A stretch of DNA of 64,000 nt from Nakamurella sp. PAMC28650 (GCF_014303395.1 NZ_CP060298.1:5165001-5229000); one strand, 5' to 3'; shown: positions 27,367-36,318, counted from the stretch's first letter. The notes: generated by a model not told the origin, from the sequence alone. Numbers and translations are program-made.

Positions 27367-28425
27367 TCAGCGGGTGCCGGCGGCGGCGAACTTGGCGATG
27401 TCGACGACGTTGGTCTTGTCGACGAACGACGGACCGGTCAGCACGGCCTTGCCACCGCCGATGTCGTTCTTGTTCGTGATGTAGAGCCACAGCGAGTCCA
27501 CCGCGAGGTAGCCCTGCAGGTACGGCTGCTGGTCGACCGAGAAGTCGATGGTTCCCGCCTTGATGTCATCCGCGACCGTACCGTTCAGGTCGAAGGTCAC
27601 CACGTGGGTGCTGCTCTTGGCCGTGGCCTTGGACTGCAACGCGGCGACGGCGATCGGGGCACCGAGGGCCACGACGTAGTCGATGGACGGGTCCTGCTGC
27701 AGCTTGGCCGTGATGGTGGACGTGACCGAAGCCAGATCGGCACCGTTCACCTGCAGGTTGTCCGTCGTGGGCATCTGCGCCTTGACCCCGGCGCAGCGGG
27801 CCTCGAGGGCCACCGAGCCCTCGGCCTGGATGATGCAGAGCGGGTGCTTGCCGCTGGCGGCCTTGATCCGGCTGCCGACTGCGTTTCCGGCCACCGTCTC
27901 GTCGGAGCCGAAGTACATCAGCGCACCGAGTTTCTTGTAGGCGTCGATGCCGGAGTTGAATCCGACCACCGGGATGCCGGCCTTCGTGGCGTTGGCCACG
28001 GCCCCGGACAACGCGTCCGGCGTCACCAGAGTGGTGGCGATCCCGGCGACCTTGCTGTCGACCGCGTTCTGGATCAGGGTCGCCTGACCGGAGGCGGAGG
28101 GGTCGTTGGAGTACTTGAGGTCGATGTTGTCCTTGGCCGCAGCGGCCTTGGCGCCCGACTTGATCTTGTCCCAGAAGGTGTCGCCCGGGGTCTCGTGGGT
28201 GACCATCGCGATGGTCAGCCGCGGGGTCGTGGCCGTCGTGCCAGCGGATCCGGCATCGACCGAACCCGCGGCAGTGCCGCTCGCCGAGCCGGGGGCCGAG
28301 CCCGCCGCCGACGATGCGCTGGTCTCGGTGGACTTGGCTCCGCCGGTGCTGCTGCAGGCGCTGAGCGCCAGGGCCAGTCCCAGTACGGCGGCCACCGATG
28401 CGGCGGCCTTCTTGCGAATCCTCAT
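27367..28425 (-). CDS. Sugar-binding lipoprotein of the inositol ABC importer
   Basis: 352 residues. The signal peptide ends in lipobox LSAC (Cys24). A Ser/Ala/Gly linker follows, then a periplasmic-binding-protein type I domain (LTIAMVTHETPGDTFWDKIKSGAKAAA; GIPVVGFNSGID; VTFDLNG). The domain resembles sugar-specific LacI-like binding proteins. Ligand specificity for inositol is inferred from its place between iolA and iolG. The start is ATG 28425 with GAAAGGA upstream. It is the first gene of the downstream iol unit, 135 bp after a promoter/operator shared in sequence with iolC. Confidence 0.9.
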   Translation of the reverse strand: MRIRKKAAASVAAVLGLALALSACSSTGGAKSTETSASSAAGSAPGSASGTAAGSVDAGSAGTTATTPRLTIAMVTHETPGDTFWDKIKSGAKAAAAKDNIDLKYSNDPSASGQATLIQNAVDSKVAGIATTLVTPDALSGAVANATKAGIPVVGFNSGIDAYKKLGALMYFGSDETVAGNAVGSRIKAASGKHPLCIIQAEGSVALEARCAGVKAQMPTTDNLQVNGADLASVTSTITAKLQQDPSIDYVVALGAPIAVAALQSKATAKSSTHVVTFDLNGTVADDIKAGTIDFSVDQQPYLQGYLAVDSLWLYITNKNDIGGGKAVLTGPSFVDKTNVVDIAKFAAAGTR

Positions 28426-28559
28426 TGATCCGTTCCTTTCGCAGAACTCGAGGTCCCGTTGTCATCCGACGACGGGGGTGAAGGCTGGAGAACCGGCCGA
28501 TACGAACGCATCTGCCCGAGTCTGGGTGACGTCGTCCGGGGAACCTGCATCAGACCACA

Positions 28560-28610
28560 AGAGTGGCCCACCACACACCGCATGTCAATACTTTGTACTG
28601 ACATTCTTAC
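28560..28610 (-). promoter_or_regulatory. Promoter/operator of the inositol-importer unit
   Basis: On the minus strand TTGACA (28588-28583), a 17-nt spacer and CACTCT (28565-28560) form a promoter. Immediately upstream, plus-strand 28583-28610 matches 35159-35186 at 22 of 28 positions without gaps. TGTCA and TGACA half-sites (28583-28587 and 28599-28603) make an inverted repeat over the -35 box, a typical repressor position. The rest of the 327-bp gap 28426-28752 shows no gene. Confidence 0.6.
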
Positions 28611-28752
28611 GTCTGCTCGCCCCGTCAACATAGCCCGTGACCTGCCCCGGGAGTCCCGGGGCACGGGAGACGAACGGGCCTCCGTTTGATCGTTATTCAA
28701 TTGTGAGATGGCCTGATCGCTCCGGCGACCGGAATAGCCGAAGAAAGGCCGA

Positions 28753-30288
28753 TCAGTCGTTCTGCGGGAATCCGAGGTTGATGCCGCCGTGGCTCGGATC
28801 CAGCCAGCGCGTGGTGATGACCTTCCCGCGGGTGTAGAAGTGGAATCCCTCGGTGCCGTGGGCGTGGGTGTCGCCGAACAGCGAGTTCTTCCACCCGCCG
28901 AAGGAGTAGTAGCCGACCGGCACCGGTACCGGCACGTTGATGCCGATCATGCCGACCTCCACCTCGTGCTGGAACCGGCGGGCGGCCCCGCCGTCGTTGG
29001 TGAAGATGGCCGTGCCGTTGCCGTAGGGGTTGGAGTTGATCATGTCCAGGGCGTCGTCGAAGGTGCCGACCCGCAGCACCGAGAGCACCGGACCAAAGAT
29101 CTCCTGCGTGTAGACGGACATCTCGGGGGTGACCTTGTCGAACAGCGTCGGGGAGACCCAGAAGCCCTCCGGTGCGCCGTCGACCTGACCTCCGCGACCG
29201 TCGACGACCAGCTCGGCCCCGGCATCGACACCCTCCTGGATGTAGCCGGTGACCTTGTCACGGTGCGCTCCGGTGACGAGCGGGCCCATGTCGCAGCCGC
29301 GGCGGCCGTCGCCGGTCCGCAGACCGGACATCCGCTCGGTGATCTTCCCGATCAGCTCGTCGGCGATGGAGTCGATCACGACCAGCGCGCTGATCGCCAT
29401 GCATCGCTCCCCTGCCGAGCCGAATCCACCGTTCACGGCGGCGTCGGCGGCCAGATCCAGGTCGGCGTCCGGAAGCACGACCATGTGGTTCTTGGCCCCG
29501 CCGAGGGCCTGCACCCGCTTGCCGTGCCTGGTGGCGTTCTCGTAGACGTAACGAGCGATCGGGGTGGAGCCCACGAACGAGATCGCCTTCACCTTCGGGC
29601 TTTCCAGCAGCGCGTCGACGGCGCTCTTGTCCCCCTGGAGCACGTTGAAGATGCCGTCCGGAAGTCCGGCCTCCTTCCAGAGCTCGCCCATCCAGATCGC
29701 CGCCGACGGGTCCTTCTCGCTCGGCTTGAGCACCACGGCGTTACCGGCCGCGATCGCCACCGGGAAGAACCACATCGGGACCATGGCCGGGAAGTTGAAC
29801 GGGGAGATGATCCCGACGACGCCGAGCGGCTGCCGCAGCGAGGAGACGTCGACGTTGGTCGAGGCGTTCTCGCTGGTGCTGCCCTTCAGCAGATGCGAGA
29901 GACCGCAGGCCAGCTCGACGATCTCCTGGCCCCTGGACACCTCACCGAGCGCATCTTCGAGCACCTTGCCGTGTTCGGAGGTGATCAGCGCGGCCAGTTC
30001 TGGCTTGCGGGCGTTCAGCAACTCGCGGAAGGCGAACAGCACCTGCGTGCGGCGGGCCAGCGACATGTCGCGCCAGGCCGGCCAGGCCCGGGCGGCGGCG
30101 GCGATCACTGCGTCGGAGTCTTCGCGGGAAGCCAGCGCCACCCGCTTGGTCACCTGCCCGGTCGCCGGGTCGAAGACATCCGCGGTCCGGCTGCTGGTGC
30201 CGGCGCTGCGTACACCGTCCACCCAATGTCCGACCACCGGGAGGTCCTGGCCTGCGGCCGGTGCCACTGCTTCCTGTGTTGCTGTCAT
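28753..30288 (-). CDS. iolA: Methylmalonate-semialdehyde dehydrogenase (CoA-acylating) IolA/MmsA
   Basis: 511 residues of the aldehyde dehydrogenase superfamily. It converts malonic semialdehyde from inositol to acetyl-CoA and CO2, or methylmalonate semialdehyde to propionyl-CoA. Diagnostic MMSDH stretches are SPFNFPAMVPMWFFPVAIA, the catalytic Cys region GSAGERCMAIS and QEIFGPVLSVLR. The start is ATG 30288 with AGAGGAAG upstream. It ends the minus-strand unit iolC-aldolase-iolB-iolD-iolA, and a 63-bp gap separates it from iolD. Confidence 0.95.
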   Translation of the reverse strand: MTATQEAVAPAAGQDLPVVGHWVDGVRSAGTSSRTADVFDPATGQVTKRVALASREDSDAVIAAAARAWPAWRDMSLARRTQVLFAFRELLNARKPELAALITSEHGKVLEDALGEVSRGQEIVELACGLSHLLKGSTSENASTNVDVSSLRQPLGVVGIISPFNFPAMVPMWFFPVAIAAGNAVVLKPSEKDPSAAIWMGELWKEAGLPDGIFNVLQGDKSAVDALLESPKVKAISFVGSTPIARYVYENATRHGKRVQALGGAKNHMVVLPDADLDLAADAAVNGGFGSAGERCMAISALVVIDSIADELIGKITERMSGLRTGDGRRGCDMGPLVTGAHRDKVTGYIQEGVDAGAELVVDGRGGQVDGAPEGFWVSPTLFDKVTPEMSVYTQEIFGPVLSVLRVGTFDDALDMINSNPYGNGTAIFTNDGGAARRFQHEVEVGMIGINVPVPVPVGYYSFGGWKNSLFGDTHAHGTEGFHFYTRGKVITTRWLDPSHGGINLGFPQND

Positions 30289-30351
30289 GTTCGGTGCTTC
30301 CTCTTCTGAAAGGCGATTGATGTTCAGGCGGAGCGTGTTCGGCGGGGTGAT

Positions 30352-32268
30352 CTAGGAAGCGGGTGTGACGTAGGTCCGTTGGGCCAGCTTGTGCTTCTCG
30401 TACGCGGCCCGTGCCACTTGAGTGCTGTCGATGGTGGAGACCTCGGCGACCGGCACGTCCCACCAGCCGTCCCCGCCCGGCGACTGCTCGTAGAGGTCCG
30501 TGTCCACGTGCACCATCACCGCGGTGGTGGCCGCCTTGGCCCTGGCCAACGCATCCTTCAGCTCCTCCAGGGTCTTCGCCCGGTAGACCCTCACACCAAG
30601 GCTTTCCGCGTTCGCAGCGAGGTCGACCGGTAGGATCCCACCGTCCAGACGACCCGATTCCGGCGACCGGTAGCGGTACCTGGTGCCGAACCGCTGGCCG
30701 CCGAGGGACTCCGAGAGCGACCCGATCGAGGCGTACCCGTGGTTCTGCAGCAGCACCACGATGATCTTGATGCCCTCCTGCACCGCGGTGACCAGCTCGG
30801 TGGGCATCATCAGGTACGAGCCGTCGCCGACCGTCACGAACACGTCCCGGTCCGGCGCGGCCATCGAAACGCCGATGCCGCCGGGGATCTCGTACCCCAT
30901 GCAGGAGAATCCGTACTCCACGTGGTAGCCCTTGCGTTCCCGGGTGCGCCACATGCCGTGCAGGTCGCCGGGCAGTGATCCGGCGGCGCAGACCACCACG
31001 TCCCGTGGATCCATCACCGCTTCGACCGCACCGAGCACCTCGCTCTGCGCGAGCAGGCCGTTCTTGGCGCCGAAGCCGTTGTGGTGGGAGGCAACCACTC
31101 TGGCGTCCCACTCACCGGCCAGCCTGGTGGCCAGCGCCTGGTACGCGGCGTCGGAGCGGTAGCCGGCCAGTGCGGCCTGCAGGGCGGGCAGCGCGCGCTT
31201 GGCGTCGGCGACGACGGGCAGACCGGCCTGCTTCACGGCGTCCAGCCCGGCCACGTTGATGTTGACGAACTTGACACCCTGCTGCTGCCAGACGGTCTTC
31301 GACGCCGTCGTGAAATCGGAGTAGCGGGTACCGATCCCGATGACGACGTCGGCGGCGGCGGCGATCTGGTTGGCCGCGGTGGTCCCGGTGGCACCGATCG
31401 CACCGGTGTTCAACGGGTGGTCGTAGGGCAGCGATCCCTTGCCGGCCTGCGTCTCGGCGATCGGGATGCCGGTCGCGTCCACGAAAGCCCTCAACTCGTC
31501 GTTGGCCTCGGCGTAGGTCACGCCGCCGCCGGAGACGATCATCGGACGCCGTGCGGCCCTGATGATCTCGGCCGCCTCAGCGATCACCTCCGGCTCCGGG
31601 ACCGGCCGGGCGATCCGCCAGACCCGATCGGCGAACAGTTCGACCGGCCAGTCGAACGCCTCGGCCTGCACGTCCTCGGGGAGGGCGATGGTCACCGCTC
31701 CGGTCTCGACCGGATCGGTCAGCACGCGCATGGCGCCGAGCAGCGCAGCCGGAAGCTGCTCCGGCCGCCACACCCGGTCGAAGAACTTGGACAGCGGGCG
31801 GAAGGCGTCGTTGACCGAGACGTCGTACCCGTAGGGCTGTTCCAGTTCCTGCAGCACCGGGGAGGCGACCCTGGTCGCGAAGATGTCGGCGGGTAGCAGC
31901 AGCACCGGGATGCGGTTGACGGTCGCCAGCGCCGCCCCGGTCAGCATGTTCGCCGCCCCGGGACCGACCGAGGCCGTGACGGCGAAGGTCTCCAGTCGGT
32001 CCTTCTGCCGGGAGTAGCCGACCGCGATGTGCACCATGGCCTGCTCGTTGCGACCCTGGTGGTAGGGCAGCAGTCCCGGCTCGTCGAGCTCCGCCTGCAA
32101 CAGGGCCTGCCCGATGCCGGCCATGTTGCCATGTCCGAAGATGCCGAAACAGCCGGCGAAGAACCTGCGGCGCACGCCATCGCGTTCCGAGTACTGCCGG
32201 CCCAGGAATGCCACGACCGCCTGGCCGACGGTCAGCCGCAACGTTGCGCCGGGGGACCTGTCGCTCAC
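30352..32268 (-). CDS. iolD: 3D-(3,5/4)-trihydroxycyclohexane-1,2-dione hydrolase IolD (ThDP enzyme)
   Basis: 638 residues of the thiamine-diphosphate enzyme family. It opens the cyclic dione to 5-deoxy-D-glucuronate. The cofactor-activating glutamate lies in YHQGRNEQAMVH and the ThDP-binding motif is GDGSYLMMPTELVTA through LLQNHGYASIG. IolD-specific text includes FGIFGHGNMAGIGQAL. The start is GTG 32268: AAGGAG lies 7 nt upstream and GTGA overlaps the iolB stop by 4 bp. The open frame extends to 32376 only within iolB. Confidence 0.95.
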   Translation of the reverse strand: MSDRSPGATLRLTVGQAVVAFLGRQYSERDGVRRRFFAGCFGIFGHGNMAGIGQALLQAELDEPGLLPYHQGRNEQAMVHIAVGYSRQKDRLETFAVTASVGPGAANMLTGAALATVNRIPVLLLPADIFATRVASPVLQELEQPYGYDVSVNDAFRPLSKFFDRVWRPEQLPAALLGAMRVLTDPVETGAVTIALPEDVQAEAFDWPVELFADRVWRIARPVPEPEVIAEAAEIIRAARRPMIVSGGGVTYAEANDELRAFVDATGIPIAETQAGKGSLPYDHPLNTGAIGATGTTAANQIAAAADVVIGIGTRYSDFTTASKTVWQQQGVKFVNINVAGLDAVKQAGLPVVADAKRALPALQAALAGYRSDAAYQALATRLAGEWDARVVASHHNGFGAKNGLLAQSEVLGAVEAVMDPRDVVVCAAGSLPGDLHGMWRTRERKGYHVEYGFSCMGYEIPGGIGVSMAAPDRDVFVTVGDGSYLMMPTELVTAVQEGIKIIVVLLQNHGYASIGSLSESLGGQRFGTRYRYRSPESGRLDGGILPVDLAANAESLGVRVYRAKTLEELKDALARAKAATTAVMVHVDTDLYEQSPGGDGWWDVPVAEVSTIDSTQVARAAYEKHKLAQRTYVTPAS

Positions 32269-33155
32269 GTGGTTTCTCCTTCGGAAGAGAGGTAGAACGG
32301 AAGCCGGGAATCCACGGCCTGGTCCACCCAGGTGTCGCGGACCCAGCCGTGCTCGGGATCGTCGCTGATCAGCCACGCGCGTTCGGCCGCCGGGCCCGCC
32401 ATCACGTTGAGGTAGTACATGTCGTGGCTCGGCGCGGCCATCGCCGGGCCGTGCCAGCCGTGCGGAATCAGCACGACATCACCATCGGAGATTTCTTCCA
32501 GCACCTCGATCGGACGATCGGCGGTACCGTAGACCCGTTGGTAGCCTGCAGCTTTCCCGCCGATTCCGTTCGGTGCCTTGGACCGGAAGGCGTAGTAGTA
32601 GATCTCCTCCAGCTCCGATTCGGTCTCCGAGACCTCGTCGTGCTTGTGCGGTGGGTAGGAGGACCAGTTCGATGCCGGGGTGATCACCTCGCAGGCGATC
32701 AGCTTGTCGGTCTCGAAGGCCGCCGGTGTCGCGAAGTTGTTCACCTGACGGCTCGAGGAACCGGCTCCCCGCAGTTCGACCGGGACGCCGGAGGCCGGTC
32801 CGTACCGGAACGGCAGCCGGCGGGTCGCGCGCGATCCCGGCAGCGAGATCACCGCTCCGGCGGCGCTCGTCAGGGTGGCACTGGAATCCCTGGGCAGATA
32901 GGCGAAGTCGGTGACGGCATCGAACACACCGCTGCGGCCCTGGAGATGGAAGGTCTGTCCGTCGACGGTGACCGTGCACCCACCCGACAGCGGTAGGGCG
33001 ATCATCTCGTCCTGGCCCGTGTCGAAGGTGACCGGCACGTCGGGGGCAAGGGTCAGCACCCGCAGGCTGGAGTAGCCCCAGGCAGCGGATTCGGGGGTGA
33101 CGACCAGGTCGAAGACGCCATCGGCCGCCGAGCCGGCCGGGAGGTAGTGGGCCAT
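32265..33155 (-). CDS. iolB: 5-deoxy-glucuronate isomerase IolB
   Basis: 296 residues of the bicupin KduI/IolB family. It isomerises 5-deoxy-D-glucuronate to 2-deoxy-5-keto-D-gluconate. Metal-site features are YPPHKHDE (cupin histidines and glutamate) and GWHGPAMAAPSHDMYYLNVMAG. The start is ATG 33155, 2 bp after the upstream stop; it overlaps iolD by 4 bp, so translation of aldolase, iolB and iolD is probably coupled. Confidence 0.94.
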   Translation of the reverse strand: MAHYLPAGSAADGVFDLVVTPESAAWGYSSLRVLTLAPDVPVTFDTGQDEMIALPLSGGCTVTVDGQTFHLQGRSGVFDAVTDFAYLPRDSSATLTSAAGAVISLPGSRATRRLPFRYGPASGVPVELRGAGSSSRQVNNFATPAAFETDKLIACEVITPASNWSSYPPHKHDEVSETESELEEIYYYAFRSKAPNGIGGKAAGYQRVYGTADRPIEVLEEISDGDVVLIPHGWHGPAMAAPSHDMYYLNVMAGPAAERAWLISDDPEHGWVRDTWVDQAVDSRLPFYLSSEGETT

Positions 33156-33157
33156 CG

Positions 33158-34120
33158 CTATCGCACCATCGATACGGCGGTGTCCACCGCGGCGGCGACG
33201 TCGTCGTCCCCCGGATACAACAGGGTGCGACCGACGACCAGACCGCGAACGGCGGGCAGGGTCAAGGCATCTCGCCAGCTCTGGTAGGTCGCCTCGGCGT
33301 CGGCGGCCGGATCACCGCCGAGCAGCAGGGTGGGCAGGGTGGTCGAATCCATCACGCGCTCCATGTTCGGGACGACCGGCAGTTTCATCCAGGTGTAGGC
33401 CGACGTCCGGCCCAGCGCGCTGCAGATGCCGACCGACCTGATCACGGCGTCCGGGGTCAGGTCGTTGTAGACGCGGCCCCCGGTGCGGCTGGACCAGAAG
33501 GGTTCGACCATCGCGATCAGCTTGCGTTCGGACAGTTCGTTGACCGCTCTGGCCGTCGCCTCCATGGTGGCCACGGTTCCGGGATCCCCCAGGGCGATCC
33601 GGGTCAGCGTCTTCCCGCCGTTGAGCCCCATGTCGGCACAGCCCTGGGCGTCGTAGCCGGTGAAACGGTCGTCGAGTTCGAACTCGGCGCCCTGCAGCCC
33701 GCCGCGGTTCATCGACCCGAAGACGACCTTGTCCTCCAGCGCGCCCAGCAGCAACAGGTCCTCCAGGATGTCCGGCGAGGCGAGCAGTCCGTCGACCCCG
33801 GGGCGGCCCAGTGCGACGACCAGTCGGTCCAGAAGATCAACCCGTGATCCCATGGCCATCGGCCGGTCCCCGACCCCGAACGCGCCGCGGGCGGGATGGT
33901 CGGCCGCGATGATCATCAGCCGCCCGTCGCCGCGGACCGTCGGACGCCTGGTCCGCACCTGGGCCGCGCGCCGGATCGCGTCCGGATCGCTCGCCCGGAT
34001 ATCGGTCACCTCGGCGAGCCGGTCGCGGATCGGCCGGCCGGCCGGCGTGCCGGCCGGCGGCGCGGAGATGATCGTCGCGGTGATGGATGGCTTCTCGGCA
34101 GTGTCAGGTGCTGGAATCAT
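33158..34120 (-). CDS. IolJ-type aldolase (Cgl0158/DeoC-like TIM barrel)
   Basis: 320 residues. The central part (RLMIIAADHPARGAFGVGD; DGLLASPDILEDLLLLGALEDKVVFGSMNRGG; TLPTLLLGGDP) fits the class I DhnA/Cgl0158-type beta-alpha barrels seen in actinobacterial inositol clusters. It should cleave 2-deoxy-5-keto-gluconate 6-phosphate to DHAP and malonic semialdehyde, the step done by IolJ elsewhere; no other aldolase is in the cluster. A lysine in the barrel end (TWMKLPVVPNMERV) may be the Schiff-base residue. It overlaps iolC by 17 bp. The first 40 residues are Pro/Ala-rich, so a later start is possible. Confidence 0.8.
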   Translation of the reverse strand: MIPAPDTAEKPSITATIISAPPAGTPAGRPIRDRLAEVTDIRASDPDAIRRAAQVRTRRPTVRGDGRLMIIAADHPARGAFGVGDRPMAMGSRVDLLDRLVVALGRPGVDGLLASPDILEDLLLLGALEDKVVFGSMNRGGLQGAEFELDDRFTGYDAQGCADMGLNGGKTLTRIALGDPGTVATMEATARAVNELSERKLIAMVEPFWSSRTGGRVYNDLTPDAVIRSVGICSALGRTSAYTWMKLPVVPNMERVMDSTTLPTLLLGGDPAADAEATYQSWRDALTLPAVRGLVVGRTLLYPGDDDVAAAVDTAVSMVR

Positions 34121-35066
34121 TGCCGACCTCCTTCAGTAGGGCCTCGACCTCGGCGGTGGTCGGCATGGCACTGGAACATTCCCGACGAGAGGCGACAATA
34201 GCGCCGGCCGCGTTGGCGAACCGCAGGATCGTCTCCAGATCCCAGCCGGACAGCAGTCCGTGGCAGAGCGCGCCGCCGAACCCGTCACCGGCTCCGAGGC
34301 CGTTGATCACCTTGATCGGGGTGGGCGGCACCTCGAGCGTCAGGTCCTTCGTCATGCCCAGGACACCCCTCGGGCCCTGCTTGACGATCGCGATCTCGAC
34401 GCCGGCCTCCAGCAGGGCCTTGGCGGCGCGGCGCGGATCGGTCTCACCCACAGCGATCTCGCACTCCTCCCGGTTCCCGACGGCCACCGTCACGTGGGAG
34501 AGTGCTGCCTGCACCTGGCGGCTCGCCTCGGCCGGGTCCTTCCAGAACATCGGCCGGTAGTCCAGGTCGAGCACCGTCAGCGGCTGGCGGGCCCTGGCCT
34601 TCCAGGCAGCGAAATGCGCCGACCTGCTGGGCTCCTCGGACAACCCGGTGACGGTGGACCAGTAGATCCCGGCGTCGGCGATCGCGGCGAGATCGAGTTC
34701 CTCCGAACGGATCTGCAGGTCGGGGGCGGTCGGGAGCCGGTAGAAGAGCAGCGGGAAATGATCAGGCGGATACATCTCGCAGAAGGTGATGGGGGTGAGC
34801 AGGTCGGGGACGACGGTGACGTAGGAGTCGTCGACCCCGAACTCGCGCAGCGCCTTGTGGACGTACCGTCCGAAGGCGTCTGGCCCGGTCCGGGAGATGA
34901 TCGCCGCGCTGCGACCGTGACGGGCGACGGCGACCGCCACATTGGTGGCACTCCCACCGAGGTATTTGCCGAAGGTCTGGACGTCCTCCAGGCCCACGTT
35001 GTCCTGGAGCGGGTACAGGTCCACACCGATCCGGCCGATCGTCACCACATCGAGATGTCCGCTCAC
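34104..35066 (-). CDS. iolC: 5-dehydro-2-deoxygluconokinase IolC (PfkB family)
   Basis: 320 residues of the PfkB/ribokinase family. It phosphorylates 2-deoxy-5-keto-D-gluconate. Visible motifs are the N-terminal substrate region LGGSATNVAVAVARHG and the anion-hole/catalytic motif NGLGAGDGFGGALCHGLL near residue 255-275. Unlike the fused IolC-IolJ of many proteobacteria it is a single domain. The start is GTG 35066, with AAGGAG 7 nt upstream; the open frame to 35108 lacks this support. It is the first gene of the catabolic unit, about 65 nt after its predicted transcription start. Confidence 0.93.
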   Translation of the reverse strand: MSGHLDVVTIGRIGVDLYPLQDNVGLEDVQTFGKYLGGSATNVAVAVARHGRSAAIISRTGPDAFGRYVHKALREFGVDDSYVTVVPDLLTPITFCEMYPPDHFPLLFYRLPTAPDLQIRSEELDLAAIADAGIYWSTVTGLSEEPSRSAHFAAWKARARQPLTVLDLDYRPMFWKDPAEASRQVQAALSHVTVAVGNREECEIAVGETDPRRAAKALLEAGVEIAIVKQGPRGVLGMTKDLTLEVPPTPIKVINGLGAGDGFGGALCHGLLSGWDLETILRFANAAGAIVASRRECSSAMPTTAEVEALLKEVGNDSST

Positions 35067-35135
35067 GCCGCTCCTTCGTTGGTGACGGCCGCACTCCATG
35101 GATCCCATCGGTGGCCGCTCTGCCGTGATGCACCA

Positions 35136-35186
35136 AGGGTGGCGAAACCACGGACTCCTGTCAATAGTTTGTCATTACATTCTGTC
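35136..35186 (-). promoter_or_regulatory. Promoter/operator of the iolC unit, twin of the one at 28560
   Basis: Minus-strand TTGACA (35164-35159), a 17-nt spacer and CACCCT (35141-35136) repeat the architecture found before the importer unit. Plus-strand 35159-35186 shares 22 of 28 bases with 28583-28610 in the same spacing. The region also faces the divergent GntR regulator gene at 35284, the obvious candidate to bind it. Confidence 0.62.
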
Positions 35187-35283
35187 ATTCGGCCGTCAGG
35201 CGTTGTGGGCGTACGCTATCGAAATCTCAGGATGCGCCCGACGGCTTCGGCCATCAGAGTGCACCTGCCACTGAAGGGGACCA

Positions 35284-36021
35284 ATGACGGACCTGTTCAT
35301 GGACTTGGATCGGTCGAGTCCTGTGCCGCTGTACTTCCAGGTTTCCCAGCAGATCGAAGCGGCCATCTCCTCCGGGCTTCTCGGCCCCGGTGCCCGGTTG
35401 GACAACGAGATCAGCCTGGCCGACCAGTTCGGCCTGTCCCGGCCGACCATGCGTCGAGCCATCCAGGAACTGGTCGACAAGGGACTGCTGGTGCGCAAGC
35501 GCGGCGTCGGCACCCAGGTCGTGCACGGGCAGGTCACCCGGCCGGTCGAATTGACCAGCCTCTTCGATGATCTCGCCCGCGGACACCAGGCTCCCCGCAC
35601 CACCCTGTTGGTGAACGAGGTGGTGCTCGCTTCGGAAACGGTCGGCCATTTCCTCGACGTTCCGATCGGCTCGAGGGTGCTGCACCTGCGCCGGCTCCGC
35701 TTCGCAAATTCCGAGCCGCTGGCGATTCTGGAGAACTACCTGCCGGAGGATCTGTCCGAGATCGGCCGGGGCGATCTCGAGTCGCGCGGCCTGTACCAAC
35801 TGATGCGGGCCAAGGGCGTCCACATCCGCGTCGCCAAGCAACGCATCGGCGCGCGATCGGGGACGGCCGAGGAATGCGCCCTGCTCGGCGAACGCAAGGG
35901 CAGCCCGCTGCTGACGATGGACCGGGCCACGCACGACGACTCCGGCCGCCCGGTCGAATGGGGCCACCACGTCTATCGCGCCAGTCAGTACTCGTTCGAA
36001 GTGACCCTCGTCGACCACTGA
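35284..36021 (+). CDS. GntR/HutC-family regulator with UTRA domain (likely inositol regulator)
   Basis: 245 residues. The N-terminal winged HTH (PLYFQVSQQIEAAISSGLLGPG, then NEISLADQFGLSRPTMRRAI) is followed by a UTRA ligand-binding domain (VGHFLDVPIGSRVLHLRRLRF; ENYLPEDL; WGHHVYRASQYSFEV). HutC-type members bind sugars or sugar phosphates and usually repress adjacent catabolic genes. It diverges from iolC, with the shared operator-like sequence between them, so it is the probable inositol repressor. The start is ATG 35284, with AAGGGGA 5 nt upstream. Confidence 0.9.
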   Translation: MTDLFMDLDRSSPVPLYFQVSQQIEAAISSGLLGPGARLDNEISLADQFGLSRPTMRRAIQELVDKGLLVRKRGVGTQVVHGQVTRPVELTSLFDDLARGHQAPRTTLLVNEVVLASETVGHFLDVPIGSRVLHLRRLRFANSEPLAILENYLPEDLSEIGRGDLESRGLYQLMRAKGVHIRVAKQRIGARSGTAEECALLGERKGSPLLTMDRATHDDSGRPVEWGHHVYRASQYSFEVTLVDH

Positions 36022-36051
36022 CCCGCCCCTCCCCCTCTCCACCGTCATCCA

Positions 36052-36101
36052 CGGACGTCCTGCAAAGTGGTGGCTATCGGCCGCACTTCGCAGGACGTCC
36101 G
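36052..36101. repeat. Long near-perfect hairpin between the GntR gene and rplY
   Basis: CGGACGTCCTGCAAAGTG (36052-36069) pairs with CACTTCGCAGGACGTCCG (36084-36101): 18 bp with a single mismatch that is a G-U in RNA, and a 14-nt loop. It starts 31 bp after the regulator's stop and could terminate transcription, but there is no T-run. The GGACGTCC ends are palindromic themselves. Confidence 0.75.
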
Positions 36102-36130
36102 GGGCTCGGCGGGAGATCATCGGGACGATT

Positions 36131-36159
36131 TTGCCCGGCCCACCGTCAGCGAGTAGTCT
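36131..36159 (+). promoter_or_regulatory. Promoter candidate for rplY-pth
   Basis: TTGCCC (36131-36136), a 17-nt spacer and TAGTCT (36154-36159, fits TANNNT) make a good actinobacterial sigma-A promoter. It gives a leader of about 150 nt before rplY. Confidence 0.5.
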
Positions 36160-36318
36160 TCGGGGGTTGCCTCGGCGAGGGTGACTGTGCGGATCCGTTC
36201 CTGCGATCCCCGGTCACCGTGATCGACGCGGTGGGTCATGACCGGTCCGCTGTTGTTCTTCGCGCGCTGTGGCGGCGACACCGACCGTTCGTCCCGACCC
36301 ACCTTCCAGGAGCACCAC

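Noticed and set aside
26116-28428. 770-codon open frame on the plus strand across the inositol importer
   Set aside because: It is the shadow of the ATPase, permease and binding-protein genes. The translated composition is His/Asp/Gly/Arg-biased with no motif.
36238-36318. Longer start for rplY at 36238
   Set aside because: The extra 27 residues are not part of bL25, and CCAGGAG lies directly before ATG 36319.
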